The position numbers and the translations under genes were made by a program. A stretch of 59,798 bases of DNA from Bacteroidia bacterium. Its GTDB lineage: Bacteria > Bacteroidota > Bacteroidia > AKYH767-A > OLB10. Position 1 is the stretch's first letter, and each line of letters opens with the position of its first letter. The stretch covers positions 1-59,798 of the forward strand of contig JAEUTI010000090.1 of assembly GCA_016788065.1 (NCBI GenBank). The letters are read 5' to 3'. Shown in pieces: positions 25,474 through 33,992 of the stretch. The notes below the pieces were generated by a model. It was not told the origin of the DNA. It did not search any database and was given only the letters and a program-made list of their open reading frames with translations.

Positions 25474-28400
25474 ATGATGCAGGTAAGGTTCTATATTTTT
25501 ATGCTTCGAAAACCGGTTCTTACGGGATTGATATTACTGGCTATGATCCTTTCAGGGATGTCGTCGGCAATGGCAGTCAATCGCATTTCAGTGGCATCAG
25601 GAAATTTTACTACAGCTTCAACCTGGAGTCCGGCCGGAATTCCGTCAGCAACCGATCAATTGACCATTCAAAATGGCCATACCATTTTGGTTAATACCAA
25701 CTGTAATGCCGGCATACTTATCATAAACGAAGGCGGTAAACTCCAATATACCAATGGAAAAAAACTCACCCTCAATGGTGGATTTCTGGTTTATGGCACG
25801 GCCGAAATAATTGAAGGCGATCTGGAACAAACACTCCAGGGTGCTACTTTTAAAATTGGTGAAAAAGGAATTGTGACCTGGCAGCCTTTCGATAATACTT
25901 TAAACGGAGCTTCTCTGTTTACACGAAGTCACGAAAATTTTCATCCTACAAGTACATTGGTTATCAATAAATGGTACAACTATACATCTGTTCCATTGGG
26001 AACGGTAATCACCGGCAACTTTGGGAATCTGACATTAAATACTTTATATAACGGATTATTGTACGAGTGGAATCAGGACAATCAGTTTCACTACCATAAA
26101 ATTCTTGGTAAACTATCCATTGAACAGGGATGGGTTGTCCTCGATAAATCAGGAGCTATTTCCAACACGGAAATAGGCTCAATAGAATTGAAAAATGTAA
26201 ATTCCTATCTCGACTTACATTCCGGTGATCACCCGGGAACATTTACAGTGACTACCAATAGCATCACAAATATTGGAGGTACTATGAACGGTTTATACAA
26301 CGGGAATGGAAATATTAACCTGGTAGTAAATGGTGATGTACTTAATTTGGGTTACATAGAGTTGATCTACAACTCCGGAGTACAAAATACATCATTAGGT
26401 GATGCGACTTTAAAAGTGACCGGAAAATTCAAACAAACTACCGGTGACTTCAGGGGTATCTTTAATCTTTCATCCATGAATAGCGGTAAAGCAGACATGG
26501 AATTCGGTGAACTGGAAATCACAGGTGGTATATTCATGAGTCACTATGCTTGTCATACTGCCGGAGAAACTGCAACTATTAATGTACTTGGAGATCTGAT
26601 CATTGATGTGATAAATGCGAATGCCAAATTCCGTTGGAACGGACTCACCACATTGTCGGGAACCAACTGTAATCTGCAATTGCAATTAACTATTCATGGT
26701 GACTTGCTGATCAAAGGCAATCAGCTGGCAGAATTTACATCCAGTGGTAGCACCGGAATGGAGCATGTATTAATAAAAGGCGATGCGATTATTGAAGGAA
26801 CCAATGCTAACTTCAACTATGGAAATCATGCAACACAACTACGGTTCGAAAAATCACTCTATGTAAATGGAGGCACTTTATATTTATCACGAACAAACGG
26901 ACCACTTCAGGTAACCATTTTGCAAAATCTGCAAATGGTAGCCGGAACATTGTCTGTACAGGGAGGAACCGGAAGTGCTAACATCACGGTTAACGGCAGA
27001 TACAATCAGGCCGGTGGTGTAATGATGCTACATAATAACAGCACGGAATCAACTGGTGCTGTTGTTTACATGACCTTATTTGGTGATTTCGTTCAGCAAG
27101 GTGGTAGTCTCGTGTTCGATAACAATAATTCATCTACAGCCTCACATAAAATTTCCCTCAATGGTGATCAGTTCACGCGTAGTGGAAATTCATCTATCTC
27201 AACCACAATATCGGCCATGAACCCGGTATATGGAATTCTTTACTTCGATAATCAAGGTACCACAGGATATTCAGAAGCATCTTCTGCAGCAGTGATACAA
27301 CATGTCAAGCAGGTAATCAGCTCAGGCTGTACGCTTCAAGTGACAGCAGGAAATTTACAAGTTGCTTCTTCATCTTTAAATACAAACGACTATTTAATGG
27401 TTGCATCGAATGCCGTTCTGGACTTAGGCATTCATCAGATTTATACTAACGGACAACAACCATATTCAGGTTTAACAGCCGGTGATGGAGCAAGAATCCG
27501 CATTGCTCATCCGGAAGGTTGGTACAACGGTACAGCAAATGCTGCAGTAAAGGCCACCGGGAATATGGGATATTCTCTTCATGCCAACAGCATTATTGAA
27601 TACTATGGCAATGGCAATCAGGTTGTAACCGGTACAGGAACCGGAACAGCACAAAACAGCGACAATCAATATGGCGTTTTGGAAATAAACAAAACCGGAG
27701 GAAGTGCCAAGCTTCAATCGGGACAAATATTCGTTCGGACAGGTGTCGACCTCACTAATGGGGAACTGGCATTGAATAATTACAACCTCACCATTCTTTC
27801 AGGATCACCACATGCCATTAAGAGTACGAATGGCTATATCAAAAGCGAACTGAATGCATCACCTAATTCAGGTCAGGTAATATGCATGAATATTGAACAG
27901 GGAAATCATACCATTCCGTTTGGAGTTACATCCTCAGCAAAGATACCATTCACCTTTTCACCATCTGTTGGACTTGGAAATAGCTTTGCTATCTCTACAA
28001 GAGCAACTGCACCGGATAACCGGCCACTTCCTGTAGGAATAACGAATATAAATTACAATGGAACCGACGTAGCCCGTGATCGTGTGATCGATCGTTGGTT
28101 TTTTATTACGGCACCGGGTATTACTGCTGATTACACCGTATCCTATCTGGGAGATGAGAATACTACGAGTGCTCATTATGCCAATAAAAATTTCTCGGTT
28201 ATGTCGTGGCAAGCAGGCAAATGGATTGTTACAGGAGGCACAGGCACCGGAGAAACATCCGGCACCGGGAAAGTAACGGTTTCCAACAGCAAAAACTGGG
28301 GAAGCTTGTTGCTAACAGCAAATGAATTACTGACTCCGGCCGATATTCTTTCATTCACTGCTGTTCCGGTTGACAAAATTGTTCAAATTAATTGGGAATC

Positions 28401-28896
28401 AAAACCTGCAACCACAGCAACCAACTACATCATAGAAAGATCTGCAGACGGCTTTACGTTTGCGGCTTTATTCAGCAAGCAGGCCATTCTTCCCGATGGG
28501 AATCCTATTCAATATGATGCTGTAGATGATCAGCCATTACCCGGCACATCCTGGTATCGTTTAAAACAAATAAATACCGATGGCAGCATCAGTTATTCGA
28601 ATATGGAACGTGTTGATTTTGGAATACCAATGTCACCGGGAATTGAAAACTTAACTGCAGGACCCAATCCGTTCAGTTCAAACTTTAACATCAATTTTGA
28701 ATTGGTGATGGAAGGCGAAATAACTATTACGCTTTACAACCCTGCGGGACAAATAATGTACACACAAAAGGTTGCATTTGATGCAGGCAAAAACACCTTT
28801 ACTGTTTATGATCAGCGACAGTTAGCATCAGGAATATATTTACTGACTGTTTATGATGGCAAGACAAGCAAACATTTAAAATTATTTAAAATCTGA
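25474..28896 (+). CDS. Large secreted T9SS cargo protein, beta-helix-like
   Basis: The 1140-residue protein begins with a signal peptide (LTGLILLAMILSGMSSAMA); translation could start at 25474 or at the in-frame ATG at 25501. The N-terminal part, ASGNFTTASTWSPAGIP followed by LTIQNGHTILVNTN, is typical of Bacteroidota surface proteins. Hundreds of residues of short glycine- and asparagine-rich strands follow (NVNGR and GDLLIKG types), suggesting a long beta-helix. Around residues 950-1030 there is a fibronectin-like segment (VQINWESKPATTATNYIIERS, split over the typical strands). The end is a T9SS type A sorting domain (GPNPFSSNFNI, LYNPAGQIMY, LASGIYLLTVYDG). I infer a secreted or surface-bound adhesin or matrix protein. 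Confidence 0.88.
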   Translation: MMQVRFYIFMLRKPVLTGLILLAMILSGMSSAMAVNRISVASGNFTTASTWSPAGIPSATDQLTIQNGHTILVNTNCNAGILIINEGGKLQYTNGKKLTLNGGFLVYGTAEIIEGDLEQTLQGATFKIGEKGIVTWQPFDNTLNGASLFTRSHENFHPTSTLVINKWYNYTSVPLGTVITGNFGNLTLNTLYNGLLYEWNQDNQFHYHKILGKLSIEQGWVVLDKSGAISNTEIGSIELKNVNSYLDLHSGDHPGTFTVTTNSITNIGGTMNGLYNGNGNINLVVNGDVLNLGYIELIYNSGVQNTSLGDATLKVTGKFKQTTGDFRGIFNLSSMNSGKADMEFGELEITGGIFMSHYACHTAGETATINVLGDLIIDVINANAKFRWNGLTTLSGTNCNLQLQLTIHGDLLIKGNQLAEFTSSGSTGMEHVLIKGDAIIEGTNANFNYGNHATQLRFEKSLYVNGGTLYLSRTNGPLQVTILQNLQMVAGTLSVQGGTGSANITVNGRYNQAGGVMMLHNNSTESTGAVVYMTLFGDFVQQGGSLVFDNNNSSTASHKISLNGDQFTRSGNSSISTTISAMNPVYGILYFDNQGTTGYSEASSAAVIQHVKQVISSGCTLQVTAGNLQVASSSLNTNDYLMVASNAVLDLGIHQIYTNGQQPYSGLTAGDGARIRIAHPEGWYNGTANAAVKATGNMGYSLHANSIIEYYGNGNQVVTGTGTGTAQNSDNQYGVLEINKTGGSAKLQSGQIFVRTGVDLTNGELALNNYNLTILSGSPHAIKSTNGYIKSELNASPNSGQVICMNIEQGNHTIPFGVTSSAKIPFTFSPSVGLGNSFAISTRATAPDNRPLPVGITNINYNGTDVARDRVIDRWFFITAPGITADYTVSYLGDENTTSAHYANKNFSVMSWQAGKWIVTGGTGTGETSGTGKVTVSNSKNWGSLLLTANELLTPADILSFTAVPVDKIVQINWESKPATTATNYIIERSADGFTFAALFSKQAILPDGNPIQYDAVDDQPLPGTSWYRLKQINTDGSISYSNMERVDFGIPMSPGIENLTAGPNPFSSNFNINFELVMEGEITITLYNPAGQIMYTQKVAFDAGKNTFTVYDQRQLASGIYLLTVYDGKTSKHLKLFKI

Positions 28897-28911
28897 TAAA
28901 ACCATTACATT

Positions 28912-30045
28912 ATGGGAAGACATGCATTAAGAAGCAGGCAAAAAATGAAAACCATGAGTAAGACAGTGTACCTGGTAGCAGGTGCATCCTTACTGGGTCT
29001 TGCATCCTATTTTACCTTCTTCATCAACACCACTCAGGTAAGCACCTCCAATGCGGGAGTATTTAAAAACATGATGGCAGGATATGATATCAATAATGGT
29101 GATATTATTGCGGCTTACAGCTGGGATGAGGGCGACTTGCTCAAAGCAGAAAGCGGTCCTGATGGAATCAGTATTTCAAAAGATGCTATCTGTGCAGACG
29201 GAGGATCAGAAAACACCAGAGGTATTGGTCCGGGGAAAACGGGAGCACCTTTGAATTTCGAAATACCATCTGTAAAAGAATTGAATCTGGGTGGAATTGA
29301 TTTGAGCATCGATTACCGAAAATCAGAAAATGAATGTAATCTTTTCACCAGAGGTAGTGAATTTAATATGGGAATCAAACAAGGCAAACTGGCAATTCAC
29401 TACAAAGTGAAAGGTAAAAACAAAAAAGCTGAAACTATCAGTGAAGTTACCCGTTATGAGATCCCTGCCGATGATGAATTCAGAAACTATCGTTTCATTT
29501 ATGATCCGGTAGAAGGAAAATCAGAATTGTTCGTAAACAATGTGGCAATATGGAGTCACGAGAGTGAACCGGAAAGCGTACTGATGTGGAATGAGGATGA
29601 GACACTGGTGGTTGGAAAAAACCTGAAAGGCGACGGAACAGAAAAAGTATTTGTGGATAATGTCCTTGTAAAGGCTACACAACAAATAAAAGAGTTACCG
29701 GTTACCTTGCTGAACTTCGAGGCCAAAGCAGAAAATAATTATGTTATGGTATCGTGGTACACTGCATCAGAATCAGAAATCGATTCATTCATTGTAGAAC
29801 GGTCGCCCGATGCAAAAGAATTTTCTGAAGTAGGAAAATTGAAAGCTACTGGAGCTCCTGGTGTACTTACTGCTTATGCCATAGTCGATAAAGCACCAAA
29901 TCAGGGATTGGCATATTACCGCCTGGTACCTTCAAATAAACCATTGAAATCGTTAACGATATCAATGATAGGATATAAATACCGCGGAAATGGCGGCGAT
30001 TTAAAAGTAACAGATGTGGTTTCACCGGAAGAAACCAAGAAATAG
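28912..30045 (+). CDS. Membrane-anchored protein with lectin-like and fibronectin-like regions
   Basis: The 377-residue protein has a basic N-terminus and one hydrophobic segment (about 19-39: VYLVAGASLLGLASYFTFFI), either an anchor or an uncleaved signal. Residues about 65-260 resemble a concanavalin A/LamG-type beta sandwich (GIDLSIDYRKSEN, FRNYRFIYDPVEGKSELFVN, VFVDNVLVKAT). A segment of the form LPVTLLNFEAKAENNYVMVS, then FIVERSPD, then YYRLVP, follows; this form is usual in Bacteroidota surface proteins just before a sorting domain. No sorting domain follows: the protein ends in a lysine-rich tail. It is 15 bases after the large cargo gene and ends before a terminator, so the three genes from 25171 form one unit. 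Confidence 0.8.
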   Translation: MGRHALRSRQKMKTMSKTVYLVAGASLLGLASYFTFFINTTQVSTSNAGVFKNMMAGYDINNGDIIAAYSWDEGDLLKAESGPDGISISKDAICADGGSENTRGIGPGKTGAPLNFEIPSVKELNLGGIDLSIDYRKSENECNLFTRGSEFNMGIKQGKLAIHYKVKGKNKKAETISEVTRYEIPADDEFRNYRFIYDPVEGKSELFVNNVAIWSHESEPESVLMWNEDETLVVGKNLKGDGTEKVFVDNVLVKATQQIKELPVTLLNFEAKAENNYVMVSWYTASESEIDSFIVERSPDAKEFSEVGKLKATGAPGVLTAYAIVDKAPNQGLAYYRLVPSNKPLKSLTISMIGYKYRGNGGDLKVTDVVSPEETKK

Positions 30046-30097
30046 AAATAAACGACGACTACGATAGCCCGGGGCTGAAAAGTCAATCACATCTGAA

Positions 30098-30127
30098 ACC
30101 GACCCTTAAAAAAGGTCGGTTTTTTTA
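30098..30127 (+). terminator. Factor-independent terminator
   Basis: The stem accgacc/ggtcggt, with flanking cttaaaaaa as loop, is followed by six T residues from 30121. It closes the three-gene surface-protein unit. Confidence 0.8.
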
Positions 30128-30203
30128 TTGGTTAATTTTTCTGGTTAGGTATGATTTTTCCCGGCTGCTTTTTGTAGCTTTACCAAAATAATGATTTTGG
30201 CAT

Positions 30204-33200
30204 ATGTCGAAAAATGAACTGGTAATTTACAGATCCTCAGCAGGCTCGGGCAAGACCTACACGCTGGTAATGGAGTACCTGAAGCTGGTGCTGAAGCGCC
30301 CTTCACTTTACCGTTCTGTACTGGCAATTACTTTTACCAACAAGGCCACCGAAGAAATGAAAACCAGAATTGTTGATGCTCTGGTGAAAATTGCCCGAAA
30401 TTCGGACCCCAAATTCATTGAGGAAGTACAGATTGCAACCGGAATTCCAATTCAGGAGTTACCGGAAAAAAGTCGCAAGGTTTTGAATAATATACTGCAC
30501 GACTATTCCGGATTTGCCATTTCTACCATTGACAGTTTTTTCAGTGGTCTTATCCGTTCACTGGCGCGCGAACTGCACCTCCCCCTTCGCTTCGATCTGG
30601 AACTGAATATTGATAAAGTCATTGATGAAATAACCACACTACTCCTCGATGATGTTGGTTCCGATGAATGGCTCGGAAAATGGCTACGTGAATTTATAAT
30701 GCACCAGTTGGATGAAGAAAAAGGCTGGAGAATAGAAAGTCACATAAAACGCATTGCAAGAGTTTTGTTTGATGAAAAGTACCGAAGTATTTTTCAAAAT
30801 CAATCACCTGCTATTACTTCCGGCTTTATTACTTCTTTAAAGGAAATTAAGAGCAAATTTGAAAATCAGATCCATCAGGAAACGACCCGTTTTTTACAAG
30901 TTCTGGAAGCAAATAATTTAACGGTTGAAGAATTCTCTTATGGGAAATCAGGTGCTGCAGGCTTTTTTCTGAAACTGCACAATTATCCCGAACCAAAAGA
31001 TTACCAACCGGGAGCGCGATTTTTAAAGGCACTGGCAGAACCATCATCGTGGGCAACCAAAAAATCGCCACGGGCCAAAGAAATCACTCAACTTGCAGAA
31101 AGCGATTTGAATCCGATCGGGGAAAATATCCAGACTATCATAAGCGAACAATTTACCATGTATAAAAGTGCTCACTGTGTGCTAATAAATGCATACATGT
31201 CGGGTATTTTGGGTGCGCTCGATCAGCGACTTCGGAATTTCAGAGATGAACACGATCTGGTATTGATCAGTGACACGAATCAAATGCTGAATAAAGTAAT
31301 CAGCAATGAAGATGCTCCGTTTATTTATGAGAAAACCGGAAACAGATTCACCCATTTTATGTTGGATGAATTTCAGGATACATCAGACTTTCAGTGGAGA
31401 AATTTAATGCCTTTAATCACGAATGCATTAGGTTCGGGGAACTATGCCATGCTGGTAGGCGATGCCAAACAATCTATTTATCGCTGGCGGGGTGGTAATA
31501 TGCAGCTGTTGCTGGATGGTGTTCAAAAAAATCTGAAATCATTCGAAGAAATCACGCGCATCGAAAATCTGGAATCAAATTTCCGAAGCAACGAAGTAAT
31601 CGTTAATTTTAACAATCAGTTTTTTCAGAATGCACCAAGTCGTCTCCCATTCCCTGATCCGGTTAAAGTTACACAGGCATACAACGAAAAGGATGTAGCT
31701 CAAAAATGGAAAAAAGGTGTTCCCGGTGATGGATTTATCTCTATCAATTTTTTTAAAGACACTTCCGAAAAAGTGGATACTGAAACGGGTGAAATGACAT
31801 CCGCCGACAAATGGAAAATCCAGGCATGTGAAGGTACCGTAACAACGATTCATAAGTTGTTTGAAACAGGATTTGAACCCGGCGATATCGCGATTCTGGT
31901 CAGGCAGAATTCTGATGCAAAGGAAATAACGCAATTCCTCATTGAAAATGGCATCGATCGGATTATTTCACCCGAATCGATGCAACTGAATCACTCAGCC
32001 AAAATTCAGTTCCTGATAAATATTTTCAAGTTTATTAACGATCGCACCAATGCAATTGCTCTTACATATGCAGTTTATTATCTGAGAGTGCTTGCAGCAA
32101 AGTCCGAAATTACATCACTGCATGAACTGTTTGCAGCTTCTTCCAGCGAAAAAATTGCCTTTCTGCCTCAGGCATTCCGCAACCGACTCATGGAATTTCG
32201 AAAACTGCCCTTGTATGAATTATCAGAAGAAATTACAGATATTTTCGGTCTCAACACATCACCTGATGCTTACCTGCAACGGTTTTTAGATGTCATCCTC
32301 GATTATATTCGTTCCAACCCTCCCGACATTGCCAATTTTCTGGAATGGTGGGAAGAGAATGAAAATAAAGACAGTTGTTCGGTGATTATTCCTTCCGGTG
32401 AAAATGCAATTCGGGTAATGAGTATTCACAAGTCGAAAGGCTTGCAGTTTCCAATTGTAATTATGCCATTCGCCGATTGGGACCTTAAACCAAGTAAAGA
32501 TCTCATGATGTGGGTAAGTTCCGATGTGCCTCCGTTTAATGAGGCTCCCGCACATCCCGTAAGGTTTTCAGGTTTGCTCGAAAATTCTGTCTTCGATGCA
32601 GATTATCAGAATGAATTAAATGCAAACTACATCGATAACCTCAACCTGTTGTATGTAGCATTTACCAGAGCAGAAAAACAATTGTATGTATTTTCTAAAA
32701 AACCGGGAGATAAAATTAACTCCACAAACAGAACAGGAATTTTCCTAATGGAAGTATTGGGCACTTTCGGTACATTAAATAACTGGAATCATGAAGATAC
32801 GAAATCCGTTTTTACTGTGGGAGCGTTTCAGCCAAAACTTTCTGTTGCAACATCCGCACGAGATACCTCAACACCTATTAAGCAATGGATTTCAATTCCA
32901 TGGAAAAGCAGAATTAAAATGGGTATCAGCAAAAAGAAAATTTCAATTTATGATCCCGAATCTCCTGATACAGCGTATGGAATTTTATTCCATGACCTGC
33001 TTTCTAAACTAACTCACGAGAAAAATATAAGATTAAAAGTAACTGATTTCATTCAGGATTCTGTCACCGATCCAGATATTGCCGCACGAATATTGCGAGA
33101 ATCTGAATATTTTATTGAAATGGGAATGGGTAATAACTGGTTCGATGAAAGTTATGAAATCGTGAACGAAGCCGAGCTGCTGCTTGAAGATGGTTCTATA

Positions 33201-33395
33201 CTGCGCCCCGACCGTTTAATGATTAAAGATAAGCAAGTAATCATTATCGATTATAAAACCGGTAATGAAGAACGTCATCACACTGATCAAGTGAAACAAT
33301 ATGCAGCTGTATTATCCAAAATGGGATACAACGACATCAAAATATTTTTAATTTATACTTCGCTGCAAAAATTGAAAGAGGTTAAGGCTGCTTAA
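30204..33395 (+). CDS. UvrD/RecB-type helicase-nuclease (AddA-like)
   Basis: This 1063-residue protein belongs to superfamily 1A helicases of the RecB/AddA group, which process double-strand breaks for recombination. Visible motifs are Walker A SAGSGKT (12-18), ITFTNKATEEMK, the Walker B LDEFQDTSDFQW, GDAKQSIYRWRGG, NFRSNEVIVNFN, MSIHKSKGLQFP and LLYVAFTRAEKQLYV. The C-terminal 100 residues form a RecB-type nuclease: an acidic residue in EAELLLEDG, then RPDRLMI and IDYKTGNE, with QVKQYAAVL. All nuclease residues are present. The usual partner, AddB, is not next to it here. A TAGCTTTA stretch at 30176-30183 may be the promoter. The end overlaps the convergent gene by 4 bases. Confidence 0.92.
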   Translation: MSKNELVIYRSSAGSGKTYTLVMEYLKLVLKRPSLYRSVLAITFTNKATEEMKTRIVDALVKIARNSDPKFIEEVQIATGIPIQELPEKSRKVLNNILHDYSGFAISTIDSFFSGLIRSLARELHLPLRFDLELNIDKVIDEITTLLLDDVGSDEWLGKWLREFIMHQLDEEKGWRIESHIKRIARVLFDEKYRSIFQNQSPAITSGFITSLKEIKSKFENQIHQETTRFLQVLEANNLTVEEFSYGKSGAAGFFLKLHNYPEPKDYQPGARFLKALAEPSSWATKKSPRAKEITQLAESDLNPIGENIQTIISEQFTMYKSAHCVLINAYMSGILGALDQRLRNFRDEHDLVLISDTNQMLNKVISNEDAPFIYEKTGNRFTHFMLDEFQDTSDFQWRNLMPLITNALGSGNYAMLVGDAKQSIYRWRGGNMQLLLDGVQKNLKSFEEITRIENLESNFRSNEVIVNFNNQFFQNAPSRLPFPDPVKVTQAYNEKDVAQKWKKGVPGDGFISINFFKDTSEKVDTETGEMTSADKWKIQACEGTVTTIHKLFETGFEPGDIAILVRQNSDAKEITQFLIENGIDRIISPESMQLNHSAKIQFLINIFKFINDRTNAIALTYAVYYLRVLAAKSEITSLHELFAASSSEKIAFLPQAFRNRLMEFRKLPLYELSEEITDIFGLNTSPDAYLQRFLDVILDYIRSNPPDIANFLEWWEENENKDSCSVIIPSGENAIRVMSIHKSKGLQFPIVIMPFADWDLKPSKDLMMWVSSDVPPFNEAPAHPVRFSGLLENSVFDADYQNELNANYIDNLNLLYVAFTRAEKQLYVFSKKPGDKINSTNRTGIFLMEVLGTFGTLNNWNHEDTKSVFTVGAFQPKLSVATSARDTSTPIKQWISIPWKSRIKMGISKKKISIYDPESPDTAYGILFHDLLSKLTHEKNIRLKVTDFIQDSVTDPDIAARILRESEYFIEMGMGNNWFDESYEIVNEAELLLEDGSILRPDRLMIKDKQVIIIDYKTGNEERHHTDQVKQYAAVLSKMGYNDIKIFLIYTSLQKLKEVKAA

Positions 33396-33784
33396 AAATT
33401 TAAACTGCTGATTTTAACTTTTGGAGCAGTGTTGTTTTTGATGAGATGGTGAAAGTGGATGGAGTTGTCGTAAATCATCCAGATAATCCTTTTTACACCT
33501 AAAGCATCTTTCGAAATCATGAATGTGAAATCACAAATGCTGTGGTAATTATTGCATTCTAATTCTACCTGCGGAAAAAACAACGGTTCGGTCCGGCTAC
33601 TGTTATCTCTTAGAAACGAAATAATCCCGGCAAGGAAAGGAAATTTGCGGTTAAGGGTGGTTGCACTGAGTTTTGTAGTTGAAAAGAGCGAATCACAGCT
33701 GCCTAATATTTTCCCGCTTTCATCGAAAGTGAGGCATTGGCATTTTACATGATCATCATTTAATTCGTAGTCGTTATTTCTCAT
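33392..33784 (-). CDS. Small protein resembling a lone PAS-type sensor domain
   Basis: The 130-residue protein has no signal or membrane segment. The order CLTFDESGKILGSCDSLF, then FPFLAGIISFLR, then YHSICDFTFMI and RIIWMIYDN, is close to the layout of N-terminal PAS-type domains in Bacteroidota sensor kinases. Here nothing follows it. It could be a stand-alone sensor or adaptor that binds a kinase elsewhere, or a remnant of a longer gene. No kinase-like sequence follows: the opposite-strand AddA-like gene begins its stop within this gene's last codons (4-base overlap). Its start faces pruA with a 208-base spacer. The assignment to the PAS fold is tentative. Confidence 0.7.
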   Translation of the reverse strand: MRNNDYELNDDHVKCQCLTFDESGKILGSCDSLFSTTKLSATTLNRKFPFLAGIISFLRDNSSRTEPLFFPQVELECNNYHSICDFTFMISKDALGVKRIIWMIYDNSIHFHHLIKNNTAPKVKISSLNF

Positions 33785-33906
33785 GGGCAGTTGTTAAATA
33801 ACTATAAATGTTGATATCACAGTTTCAATGGGCATTCCTGAACTCAGAAATTTCAGCAACTGTTTCGGAATCATTTTACTAAAGTCAATACAAAAAGTTT
33901 CAAATA

Positions 33907-33927
33907 CCTTACAAAACCGATGTAAGG
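33907..33927. promoter_or_regulatory. Inverted repeat upstream of pruA, possible operator
   Basis: ccttaca (33907-33913) and tgtaagg (33921-33927) form a perfect 7-bp inverted repeat with centres 14 bases apart. It lies just upstream of the expected -33 position of the pruA promoter, which fits a binding site for a dimeric regulator. Confidence 0.4.
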
Positions 33928-33963
33928 GTGACTAAAAGCACTTACCCAACGGTATATTTTTTC

Positions 33964-33971
33964 TAACTTTG
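33964..33971 (+). promoter_or_regulatory. -7 element of pruA (TAACTTTG)
   Basis: TAACTTTG matches TAnnTTTG exactly and is followed by a short leader to the ATG at 33993. Confidence 0.6.
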
Positions 33972-33992
33972 CGGCTGTAAATACTACAAACT

